Both the position numbers and the translations under genes were made by a program. Below the pieces are notes generated by a model. The model worked only from the letters and a program-made list of their open reading frames with translations. It did not search any database and had not been told where the DNA came from. Positions 1 to 8,762 of a DNA stretch of 16,986 nucleotides are shown piece by piece; position 1 is the stretch's first letter; each line of letters begins with the position of its first letter. The DNA comes from Neolentinus lepideus HHB14362 ss-1 (lineage: Eukaryota > Basidiomycota > Agaricomycetes > Gloeophyllales > Gloeophyllaceae): positions 1-16,986 of the forward strand of contig KV425692.1 of the NCBI GenBank assembly GCA_001632425.1, given 5' to 3'.

Positions 1-1
1 A

Positions 2-1333
2 GCGTTTTTTGTAGCCAAGCCCGCCTTCCGCTATCCATCGGCGATTGGTCGAGGAACGAGGTGCTATGTAGCGGCAGATCTGGAAACCGGAAACTGCGTT
101 TTCCTTCAAGATTCGTGGCGGTATGATGTTGACGGCATGTCACAGGAAGGCGCAATTTACAAAGTTTTGAACGATAAGGGAGTGTCCAACATTGCACAAG
201 TCCTCTGTCATGGCGATGTTCGAGATCAGGCGACTGTTACGGCCGACTACGTCAATGCTTCCTGGGCTCTGGAGACCAGAACTCTCTCAAAGCACAAACA
301 CTATCGCATTGTGTTGGACGCGGTTGGCAGGACCCTTGACAAGGCCTCTTCATCACGAGCCATTGTAAAGGCTATCCGTGATATCCTCGTTGGTGAGCTC
401 TGCCTGGATCCGCATCCGAACCTAACTTACGACTGAATGTCTCAGCCCATAAGGAAGCTTACGAGAAGGCGGGTATTTTGCACCGAGATCTTAGCTTCCA
501 CAACATTGTGTTGATCGGAGATGAGAATAATGAGCGTGGCATACTAATCGACTGGGACCTTTCCCGATCGCTCAAATCTCTGGACGAAGAGAATGCACGT
601 GTTCGAGGCCGTACGGTGCGTAGTATGGGTGGTTTATACATAACGTGCTGACGGTATACATTTTCAGGGTACCTGGCAGTTTATCTCGCACGCGCTGCTG
701 CAGCATCCGACTAAGAAGCACGCCATTGAAGATGATCTCGAATCCTCGTTTTGGATCCTTCTGTGGGCATTGCTGCATTATGTGCCCAGCAACCTGCAGA
801 CCATCGAGCTGGTCGATGTTATGGACCGCGTGTTCGACGAATGCTTCTGGAACTCCCGTTTTGGCTACTATAAGGGCGGGACAGCGAAGCAACTGGTGTT
901 CACGAACGGTTTCGGAGGCACAACGGACTACTATCTCTCATTCCCGCATGCACCTCCGCTCGATCAATTGATCCAATCTTTAGCCGATCTCTTCGAGCCT
1001 TGGATCCACTACAGCGCCCAATTACTGAGGAACGAGGAGAAGGCGCTCGCTAAAGCTCGTAGCAACGCCACAGGGCCTAGCACCACACTATCAAATGTTC
1101 TCAAGTCTGACGATGTGATCAAGCTCTTCGATGACGCGCTGGCGTCTCCTGGCTGGCCAGCGAGGGACGTAGTCCAAGAGCTCATCGGGAAGATACCGAG
1201 GCATGCCCCTCACTCGAACTCAAAACTGAAGCGTTCGAGCGACTTTGAAGGTGACTCTGCTGCGAAAACCCAGCGCCGGTCTAGAACCGCTGATGCTGGT
1301 AGCTCCCTTCGCCTGCAAGCTTGGAAGGAGTGA
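2..1333 (+). CDS. FunK1-type fungal protein kinase, 5'-partial
   Basis: Exons <2..392, 446..615 and 668..1333 join in frame to about 408 residues; the 5' end is outside the window. Introns are 53 and 52 nt, GT-AG, the first with a CTAAC branch site. Seen in the sequence: VFLQDSWR near the N-terminal side; after intron 1, AHKEAYEKAGILHRDLSFHN, whose HRD is the kinase catalytic loop; then LIDWDLSRS, which stands in for the DFG metal-binding motif; after intron 2, GTWQFIS followed by SFWILLWALLHY. This motif order is that of the FunK1 family (fungal-type protein kinases, expanded in Agaricomycetes). The C-terminal ~60 residues are basic and low-complexity, with KLKRSSD and KTQRRSRT that could act as a nuclear signal (inference). 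Its targets cannot be inferred. Catalytic His, Arg and Asp are present, so nothing visible says it is inactive. Confidence 0.9.
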
Positions 1334-2081
1334 GCCATCCACGGCAGACTCCGTTCATAACCCGATGTATCTCTTTCATGTACTGCAAGTGCGAAATATG
1401 TATTCATCTGTGCTGTGTGTGGCTGCACTTATTGTATTTAGACATGTACTACTTATTGTATCATCTCCTCCGAGAACCGTCTGGCACGTTGAGAGCATGT
1501 TTATTTTATCTACTGTCGACATCCGTGCGTCCAGTTATCGGAATTCCTCCAGGTGCGATCCATATATCAGCTGCGCGGTGTAATGATAGTCCGTTATATA
1601 CAAATTTTCACGGAGGTGCTTTGTGATAAATAGTCCATATTGGGGGGGAAGTGGGTGCTGTAGTGAAGCTACGTCTAGATGAATGACGCATCAATGTCTA
1701 GCACAATGCTGTAGTAAACTGGTCGCAATGGGTAGACGTTTCATACCGCTGATCGGCTGCACGACTAGCTGCCATGCCAATGACCTGATAGATTCAAGCA
1801 CATTCAAGCTGTTGACACTGAAGTTAGCTATTACCAGCGTCTTCAAGGTCGTCCAGGTATATCATCTCTTCAGGCGATACCCGCACCGAATTACGCTAGT
1901 TGTCTTCCATACCCTACGTAAGGTTATTTGTAGTCACTGATTGTGAGGAGTCCTGAACGACTGAAGTCAGGCACAAGACTCATCCGATGACTATACAGGG
2001 GTTGATTTCTCGTCTCGACGGCCTCACGTGCTTCGTGACACGTGATAAGCACGCTTCGGTTTGTGGTCCCGACGCGACAAC
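1334..2081. other. Intergenic region downstream of the kinase
   Basis: This is about 750 bp of AT-richer sequence between the kinase stop and the left inverted-repeat arm. Open frames here are short (85 codons at most, 1683-1940), show no domain and have no convincing splice partners. A run of nine G at 1642-1650 is the only compositional oddity. I see no gene or RNA in it. Confidence 0.5.
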
Positions 2082-2854
2082 GTCCATCACTCGGAAGCGT
2101 GGGCTCCAGCCCATGTGTCCCCACGATAGTCTTCAAACCATCCTGACCAAGCTGTCTCTAGATTTGTGTCCGAATTCGAGAGAGGCGGAGGAGCAGACGA
2201 AGGATGCTTTTAATGCGCTATAGGTGGAGGCAACTAATAGGAATAAGACGAAATGCAGCACATGGCTCTTTCCAACTGTGAAGGCCAATCGATGTCGGGG
2301 TACCACCGCTGCTACGTTTTCTTCAAACTGTCAGTCTGAGGTAGACGGGCTTCTTCCTGAATCTCGTATCTTCGTTCAATCGACATACTGTCTATGCCGG
2401 TCTTTCCCATTACGTGGGTCTTCCTCTGTCGTGCGATAAACAAAGTCATGTCTTCCGGAAAACAAATCCAGTAGGTGCGCGTGGCATCATGGTACAATTA
2501 TACCATCCGAATTCTAGTGCTTATAGCAACCAATGTTCGCCGATACTCGTCGTGGCCTATAGCCTTGCAAGCCACTAAGTCAATAAAGATGGAAAAATTC
2601 ATGAGAGCCACATCACGTACATCGTTTGTTGATTACGCAGTATCCGTCGTGGTCATGGTCGTGGTAGGTGTTGCTGTCGAGACGAGGGTCTGCGTCCAAG
2701 TGACTGAGCTCGTGAGCACTGTGAGTCGGTCACTTATTATAGCATTGTAGACGCGTTCCGCAGAGTATGTCACTTGTGCTGGCGCTGGTAGGCTCAAAGG
2801 ATCCACCGAAGACAGTCACCGTTACGGTCTCAGTGGTCGCCGAGTCTTCCTTTG
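2082..2854. repeat. Left arm of a long inverted repeat (pairs with 15929-16777)
   Basis: Read on the reverse strand, this segment matches 15929-16777 along its whole length. The match starts at CAAAGGAAGACTCGG (ending at 2854; 15929 in the right arm) and runs out at GTCCATCACTCGGAAG (2082-2097; 16762-16777). Over the first ~195 bp (2854 down to about 2660) I see no mismatch; beyond that there are scattered substitutions and small indels. The right arm has 77 extra bases at 16606-16682. The arms are 13,074 bp apart. No transposase or reverse transcriptase is encoded in either arm, and I see no clear target-site duplication. It may be a duplicated segment or a non-autonomous dispersed repeat. 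Confidence 0.9.
2633..2854 (-). pseudogene. Truncated copy of the small secreted protein gene
   Basis: Lying in the left repeat arm, this is a copy of the 3' part of the gene at 15745-16150. It keeps the end of exon 2 (EDSATTETVTVTVFGGSFEP), the GT-AG intron and exon 3 through the TAA stop (2633-2635 on the plus strand reads TTA). Homology breaks at 2854. Upstream on the minus strand there is no counterpart of the signal-peptide exon or of the His-rich segment, so the product could not be made as a secreted protein. An open frame runs in from unrelated sequence to about 2927, and I regard this as chance. The copy differs by only two bases before the stop codon, so it is young or was recently homogenised. 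Confidence 0.75.
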
Positions 2855-3283
2855 AATAGTCTCGCCGGAGGTACACGTGACTGAAGGTATTTGCCTTCAG
2901 TTTGGTATTCGTGATTGTCCCCATCACATGCTGTCGTATTTATCGTATTCATTCACATGCGTAGATCCATGTACTCACCGAAGGAATTCAACCATGAGTC
3001 GTGCCATGGTTTAGATTATTGCCTACGAGCGACAAAAGGCACTCTCGAGACGAGTCCGGGACAGAGCACAGGAGCCTAACACTGACAACGATACGCCACC
3101 GCTGCATGTCGAGTAGACAATATAGGAGTAAGTCACGGCACGCACAGCCGGAAACAGTACCATGAATTCGTACGAACCAACCTAACCAACCTCCTCTTCT
3201 CTGAGTGTTCACGTTCACACCCACTCCTTACACAATATGAATAATATACGCATTACGATGTACAAACCCAGCTATAATACCCC
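2855..3283. other. Intergenic region before the dehydrogenase 3' end
   Basis: These 430 bp lie between the left repeat arm and the stop codon of the minus-strand dehydrogenase gene and presumably include its 3' untranslated region. The only open frames (for example 2988-3224 minus) have no recognisable motif. I see no other feature. Confidence 0.45.
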
Positions 3284-5665
3284 TCACAGCCGCGCGTTCT
3301 TCGGCATCCCCTTAATCGCCTGCCGCACCCCCAAATCGCCCAGCACATCCTCCGCACCGCCGAGCAGCGCGTCAAAGGGCACCGTGCGGTGGTACTAAGT
3401 CAGTATAGTATGATTAGCTGACGAGAACGAGAACAAGAATGAGAGCGAGTACTCAGACTTACGTGCTCGACGAACCGCCCCATCCCCGACCGCGTGATCC
3501 CGCGCCCGCCAAAGATCTGCACCGCGTCCTGCGCGGTCGTCTGTGCGCAGCGCGTGCTGTACATCTTGAGCAGCCCGATCTGCCCTGCGAGTTTCTGCGC
3601 CTGCTCTTTGTACGACTGCGCGTAGCGTTAGTGGGTGAGGGGGAGGAGGAAGGAAGGGGGGGACATACCATGTTGCACATTTGGTGCGTCACGTTCTCGA
3701 GCCAGTTCTGCACGCTCTCTGTGCGCGCGATCATGCCCGCGAGTTTATTCCTGCAAATCAGATCGTGGTCAGACAGTGTGTGCGGGAGAGGGAGAGAGTG
3801 GGTGTACCTGATGACGGGCTGACTCGAGAGCGGCCGGCCGAACGCCTTGCGCTGGTTCGCCCACTTCATGCACTCCTCGACGATCACGCGCTGTGTGCGC
3901 GCCGACGCGGTGCACATCACCCAGCGCTCGTGATTGAAGTTGCTATTTCACGAAAGATCAGAAAAGAGGATGTCAGTTTTCTTCCCGGTGATACAAACAT
4001 AAAGAGACCACGGACCTGAGGATGACGAAGATCCCGCCGCCCTCGGGCCCGAGGGTGTGCGAGACGGGCACTTTGACGTTGTCGAAGGTGATGTAGGCGG
4101 TGCCGGCGGTGGTGGAGTAGGAGGTCTTGATCGGCTTGGTCTCGACGCCCTCGCCGCGCTCGACGAGGATGACGGTGAAGCCGCCCTGTCAGGCAGGTTA
4201 GATCGGGAGGAAGGGAAGTGGCAAGCGGGACGGACCTCCGTTTTGCACCCGACGGTGAAACTGGATATATTTATACCTCGTTAGAACGTCGCTGACAGTC
4301 GCGACGGTGCACTCACTAGTCCGAGAACCTAAAAAGCAGCATTTACAATTCCGCATAGTTACCTCGCGGTGTAGAAGCAACCACTCACGTCCCGTTGGTG
4401 ATCCACTTTTTCGTGCCGTTGATGATCCAGTGCTGCCCGTCGGGCGTCTTGACGGCTTTCGTCTGCAGGCCCATGACGTCGCTCCCCGCGTGCGCCTCCG
4501 AGATGGCGAGACAGATGAATTTCTTGCCTGCGGGGGAGGGGGTTAGTGGGTGGACGTGGTAGGAATGGGGAAGGAAAGAGCGAACCGGCTAAGACGTCTG
4601 GCACGACCTTCTCCTTGATCTCGGGCCGCGCAAAGTTGAGCACAGGCGGCAGGCCGATGACGACCCCGCCCTGGAGGCCGTCGCCATACCCGCGCGCGCC
4701 GATGCGCGCGAGTTCTTGATTGATGATGAGCTACAGTGGCAAAGGAAGGGGGGTGAGATGGTGAACGGGAAAGGGGACAGCAGCAGCAAGCGCACTTCGT
4801 GGAAATAGTCGAACTGGATTTCGGGTGGGCGTGTGTTAGTGTATTAGCGCATTAATGGTGGTGTGCGGAGACGACTCGCCTCCTCGGGTGTGACGATCCC
4901 GCCCATCAGCGTGCGCCCGCGCAGGTGCTTTCCCGGGCCCATGCGCATGGCGTGGAGCTCGAGCTTGGCCATTTCTTCGATGACAGACAGGCTGGGGCGT
5001 TTATTGTCTTCTTCGCGTGCCTAGCAGCAAATGAGAGCGTACGTCAATCCAACTCAGGGACAAGACGCACCTGCGCATCCGGGTAGATGACTTCGTCCAC
5101 AAACACCCTAAGCGCCTTCTGCAAGCGCCGGTGGCTCTCCTTGTAGTACGGGCTGTAGTACCCGCCGGTGAGCCATGTCGGCTCGGCGTACGGGACGGTG
5201 CTGAGCTCGCCGATGACGCGCGAGACGATGACGGGCTGCTCGTCCTTGAGCGTGCCGATTTGGAGGCGCGCGTATTGCGGGCGCTCGAGGACCTCGTGTC
5301 GGTGCAAACCGTAGAAGGCCTCGGTGGCATCTTGGCCGGCTGGGTGGATGGGGAGGTGTTGGAAGTGGTGGGAGAGGTGGAAATGGAGATGCGGGCTTAC
5401 CGATTTCGGGGTCTACGAGGACGGCGAGGCCGCCAGGGTGGAGGTTCTTGAATCGAGTAAGGTCATAGACCTTTGAGTCGATGATGACCCACTGCCGGAC
5501 TTGTTAGGACCTCCCTGCCAGGTTTCGACGTCTGTCACTCACCAAATCACTGTCGGTATTGTGCTATCCGCCTTGCACGTTAGTACAGCTTCAAAGTGCC
5601 TCGATCACAGCTCTGACCTTCTCGACCTCTTCGCGGGTAAAAACCTTCAACTCTTTGGAGGCCAT
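3284..5665 (-). CDS. Cytochrome b5 / acyl-CoA dehydrogenase fusion (predicted peroxisomal)
   Basis: Fifteen exons on the minus strand: 5665..5618, 5563..5543, 5491..5401, 5339..5071, 5020..4880, 4813..4796, 4730..4586, 4527..4389, 4328..4317, 4260..4236, 4185..4016, 3942..3808, 3750..3669, 3615..3463, 3394..3284. They total 1560 nt, in frame, 519 residues. Residues 1-70 are a cytochrome b5 domain: LHPGG with the haem-ligand His41, and GLHRH for the second ligand (His66 or His68). Residues ~75-519 are an acyl-CoA dehydrogenase: [13 protein letters not shown] (252-264, first family signature), TKKWITNG, and [12 protein letters not shown] near 465. It would oxidise an acyl-CoA to the enoyl-CoA using FAD; the b5 domain may pass electrons. 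The protein ends in ARL, a PTS1-like peroxisomal signal, and no mitochondrial leader is seen. Exons of 12, 18, 21 and 25 nt restore conserved protein (FSDY, FDYFHE), and the 4879-4814 intron uses a GC donor. A weak TATA-like CTATATCTC lies 43-51 bp upstream of the ATG. Confidence 0.93.
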
Positions 5666-5682
5666 GTCGTGGACGGAGTAGG

Positions 5683-6291
5683 ATGCTACCCACTGGGCAG
5701 CAGCGGAGAGATATAGTGTTGGACATAGGGAATCACATGCATGCATCTCCGCTGGATGATCGCCCCGCCACGAGTCCGAGGGCTGTGGCGGCGACAACTC
5801 TCACAAGGTCAGCTGCTCTTCCGGCTTGGTCATGTCTGCCTGACTACCACGCTGTTTATCACAAGCACTGGCTCGTCAACCGACTGGGCGATGTACGGTC
5901 TACGCGCATCGAATACCAGCTTGGAGACGCCTTCCGGACTTTTACTCGTCAGGAACTGCCGGTGATCCTATCACGTCTCTCCATTGTGCTGCGCCAATCA
6001 TGTCCGAGTGTTTACTATAGAAATGCACCCCACTTCTCCATCGCCTGTAGATTCCCTACGTACAACTACCAGTCTGTTCTGCAGTCAACTCTCGCATCTG
6101 CCCTATGCTCTGCGGCTAGTCCCCGACATACGATACTGCTGAAGAAGCTCAACGACTCATTCAGAATGCCCCGAGACGTATCCACTGTGGGTCTTTCGCG
6201 TTCAGATGATCTATCACTGTCCTCCGATCCCGTACATCATTACCAGACGCTGAAGACATTCAGGACGACGGGAGATCAAAGACAACGTTAA
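5683..6291 (+). CDS. Unidentified 202-codon open frame, doubtful
   Basis: This is the longest open frame in the gap between the dehydrogenase start and the tandem repeat. It has an ATG at 5683 and a stop at 6289-6291. The product has no signal peptide, membrane segment or motif I recognise. Composition is mixed, with many Ser, Arg, Thr and Leu. It begins only 17 bp from the opposing dehydrogenase start codon, inside what should be that gene's 5' leader and promoter, which argues against it. Its 3' end runs into the first copy of the 115-bp tandem repeat. It may be chance, or decayed coding sequence. Confidence 0.15.
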   Translation: MLPTGQQRRDIVLDIGNHMHASPLDDRPATSPRAVAATTLTRSAALPAWSCLPDYHAVYHKHWLVNRLGDVRSTRIEYQLGDAFRTFTRQELPVILSRLSIVLRQSCPSVYYRNAPHFSIACRFPTYNYQSVLQSTLASALCSAASPRHTILLKKLNDSFRMPRDVSTVGLSRSDDLSLSSDPVHHYQTLKTFRTTGDQRQR

Positions 6292-6594
6292 CAAAGGTGC
6301 CCCTATCATTACATCTCTTCGCTTCTAATCATACAGCTTGCTATGTGCATTCACGAATGTCTTCAAAAGGGCATTCAGGGCGACATAAGGGGAGAGACAA
6401 CATCAGCAAAGGTGCTCCTGTTCGTACATCTCTATGCTTCTAATCATACAGCTTGCTATTTGCATTCACGACTGCCTCCAAAAAGGCATTCAGGACGACA
6501 TGAGGGGAGAGACAACATCAGCAAAGGTGCTCCTATTCCTACATCTCTATGCTTCTAATCATACAGCTTGCTATGTGCATTCACTACTGTCTCT
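6248..6594. repeat. 115-bp tandem repeat, about three copies
   Basis: The marker CAAAGGTGC recurs at 6292, 6407 and 6522, and RRCATTCAGG recurs at 6255, 6370 and 6485, both exactly 115 bp apart. The second and third copies are nearly identical; the first is more diverged before the CAAAGGTGC marker (AAAGACAACGTTAA against GAGACAACATCAG). Each unit contains CTTCTAATCATACAGCTTGC and GCATTCAC. One frame stays open across the second and third units, but 115 is not a multiple of three, so this is not a coding repeat. The array ends where the duplicated 3' end of the next gene begins. Confidence 0.9.
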
Positions 6595-6985
6595 GATCCG
6601 ATCGGCTGTTGAAGCCCACAAACGTGTCTACTCCTCCAAGCCGCGCGAACTCTACAAGCGGCTCTCCACCCAATCTAAAGCACCCCTCAATTCCCCAGCG
6701 CAGCAGCATTCTCCGCAACCACCTCCCTAAACTTCTGCGTGTCAGCCTTCACCGCCCTCGACATCTCCTCCTCGCGACACTTCACTACTGTCTTCCATCT
6801 GATGAGCTGTTGAAGCCCACACATATGTCTAGTCCTTGAACCCACGTTAAATCTATGAGCGGCTCCCCACCTCCAATATGATTCAAAGCACCCCTCAGTT
6901 CCTCAGCGCGGCAGCGTTCTCTGCAACAGCCTCCCTAAACTTCTGCGTCCCAACCTTCACCGCACCCGCCAGCTCCTCTTCACAC
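6580..6985. repeat. Tandem duplication of the glycosyltransferase 3' end
   Basis: Positions 6580-6780 and 6781-~6985 are diverged copies of the same ~200-bp segment. Shared landmarks, each about 200 bp apart, are TTCACTACTGTC (6580 and 6781), GCTGTTGAAGCCCAC, AAAGCACCCCTCA, and CCTCCCTAAACTTCTGCGT. The right-hand copy contains the real C-terminal codons, stop codon and 3' flank of the minus-strand methyltransferase/GT8 gene. The left-hand copy is a duplicate lying downstream of the gene's stop codon. Confidence 0.85.
6687..6780 (-). pseudogene. Remnant of the GT8 protein C-terminus
   Basis: On the minus strand this decodes to TQKFREVVAENAAALGN followed by TGA (6689..6687). The intact gene next door ends TQKFREAVAENAAALRN. 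Upstream residues (EEEMSRAVKADTQ against EEELAGAVKVGTQ) also match. Homology is lost at about 6780, where the intact gene's own 3' flank starts, so this is a terminal fragment of about 30 codons with no promoter or start codon. It could still supply an alternative end only if transcription reads through and splices into it, for which I see no evidence. Confidence 0.8.
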
Positions 6986-8705
6986 CGCTTCTCCCACTCC
7001 GGCGACCCCCGCAGGCCCTTCCACGCCGTCCCCTCCAGCACCGCCCACCACTCCTCGCGGTACGGGTGCCCCGGCGCCCCCGCGTAGCTCCACGGCTTCT
7101 CAGTGTACACGTGCGCGGTGTCAAGGACCTGCGCCATGCTCGGCGAGACGGGCCCCGTGAAGTGCACGATCGCGGGCGACTGGAGTTTGTTGAGCGCGCC
7201 CGCCGCGCGCTGCGTCGGGTGCACGAAGGGCTGCGCGGCGGAGGCGCCGAGGCCTTGCACGTTCCACTGCAGGTCGAGCGCGGTCCAGTGCGGGCGGGAG
7301 AACACGTTCAGCGCGTCTTGGTCAGAGTTGCGCATGTTCTTCATCTCGAGGGCGAGGGTCTCTAGCTTGTCCAGATTGGGGCGCAGTTGCGCGACCTGGG
7401 CAGCGAACCAATGGTTAGCAGGGGGATATAACGAGGGGAAGCGATAGCTACTTACGTCTAGAAGGAGCACTCCTGCATTAAAGTACGCTTCCCTGGGCAC
7501 GCCAGGATGTCCAAGAGGGTACCGTATATCAGGCACAGCTGCAATAGCATCCCCCCGCATATCCGTGCGCCACAGCTCGCCAAGACTCTTCCGACACAAA
7601 ACATCCGCATCAAGATAAATGACCTTCTCCACCGGCAGCACCCGTAGCAAGTCGACCTTCGCCCAGGACGTGCCCAGCCGCGCCGCGAGACTGTTCTCTG
7701 GGAGCGCAAGGAAAGAGACAGTGACGGCGGACGCGGGCGGGAGCGACGTCTCGATGCGCTCCCTGTCGAGCGCAGAGAGCCCGCAGTCGAGGACGTAGAC
7801 CGTAGCGGGCTCGTCGGCGTGCTCCGCGAGGCTGCGGAGCGCTACGGCCGCGGCCATAGCGTACTCGGCGTCGACAGTGAGCGCGATGGACATGGCCTCG
7901 GCCGGGGCGTGCGTCTGCTCTGCGGTGTGCAGCCGCGAGGTTTCGTAGGAGAGCGGGTGCGCGGCGCGGTCGTCGCTGTAGAGCGTCTTGACGAGCGTGG
8001 CCTCGTCGGTGTAGCCTTTGGCGAGGAAGCCGAGGCGCAGGTTGGTCGTCTTGCGGATGATCATCTGGTACGCGTCGGAGAGCTTCTCGTATTGCCCGTT
8101 GTGGAGGTCTAGGAAGGCGTCGATACCGCGTCTGGGATGGTGGATGCTAGCGAAGACGTTAGTGCCGTTGTGATAGCTCTCTACGGTGCGCTTTACCTCG
8201 TCTCGGGTTCCCGCTGCCATCTATAGTCGTCGAAGATGATAATGGACCCATTCCTGGCTAGGCGCCACGCAAGCTCGCCGTCGAGGAAGGTGTCGTCTCC
8301 CTCGTGAGACCCGTCAATATGAATCCAGTCAAATCCAGGATCATCCACGGAAATCGACTCGTTGAGAAGCGTCATGAGGCCCGGCGCGCTGAAGTCGTCG
8401 ACGATGCGGTACTGCTTGCCGCACCGCGCTAGGTTGCGCTGCATGCGCGCGTAGCGCTCCCGTCCGGCGGCGGTGTGCAGCAGGTCGAAGTGGTCGACGC
8501 AGACGACCTCGCCGCCGGTTTTGCAGAGGCGCTCTGCGAAGAAGACGGCCGAGCGGCCCTCCCAGGAGCCGACCTCGAGGATGCGCGGGGCGTGCGTCTT
8601 GACGAGGGGGAAAAGCGTCGCCCATGTGTCTTGGTGGTACGACGACCAGTCTTGGCTGGCGGTGAATTCGTACTTGTCGGGTTCGTGGGCGGTGGTGGTG
8701 TCCAT
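6895..8705 (-). CDS. SAM methyltransferase - GT8 glycosyltransferase fusion protein
   Basis: Exons 8705..8197, 8146..7456 and 7395..6895 total 1701 nt, in frame, 566 residues. Residues 1-~180 form a class I SAM methyltransferase of the Methyltransf_24 type: ILEVGSWEGRS (42-52, SAM loop), VVCVDHFD (67-74), WIHIDGSHEGDD (127-138), IIIFDDYRW (155-163). From ~255 onward comes a GT8 domain: MSIALTVDAEYAMAAAVALR, the DxD motif in YLDADVLC (349-351) that would bind metal and nucleotide sugar, YFNAGVLLLD (391-400), SDQDALNVF (424-432), and IVHFTG (476-481). The intron at 8196-8147 (GT, CACTAAC, CTAG) is what joins the two halves; without it the methyltransferase frame stops at TAA 8195-8193. The intron at 7455-7396 is 60 nt, stop-free and easily missed; removing it brings LLLD to VAQLRPN. 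No signal peptide or membrane segment is seen. Acceptor and sugar are unknown. Third positions look much GC-richer than in the flanking DNA. Confidence 0.9.
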
Positions 8706-8753
8706 GTTGGTTATCTGCGCAGTCTGGTTGTTCTATGAGGACCGTGGCAGCCA

Positions 8754-8761
8754 CTTATATA
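8754..8761 (-). promoter_or_regulatory. TATA box of the methyltransferase/GT8 gene
   Basis: The minus strand reads TATATAAG here, 49-56 bp before the ATG at 8705. That spacing would put the transcription start roughly 20-25 bp upstream of the start codon, normal for a basidiomycete TATA promoter. It supports MDTTTAHEPDK as the true N-terminus. Confidence 0.7.
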
Positions 8762-8762
8762 G

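Noticed and set aside
2224..2439. 71-codon open frame on the opposite strand of the arms
   Set aside because: More residue changes between copies than the other strand, no motif, no splice partners.
2312..2497. 60-codon open frame conserved in both inverted-repeat arms
   Set aside because: The few differences fall at all codon positions, there is no domain, and an equally long open frame exists on the opposite strand; conservation reflects the DNA duplication.
2488..2505. Palindrome CATGGTACAATTATACCAT-like hairpin
   Set aside because: Absent from the right arm because of point differences, with no T-tract or gene end beside it; probably chance.
3459..3920. Long minus-strand frame ending in Arg/Ser-rich residues
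   Set aside because: It is the dehydrogenase exon 3942-3808 read through unspliced introns; the Arg/Ser part is the wrong frame of the next exons.
7396..7455. Twenty extra residues in the open GT8 frame
   Set aside because: The segment starts GTAAGT, contains GCTAAC and ends CCCAG; removing it joins LLLD to VAQLRPN as expected for GT8, so I treat it as an intron.
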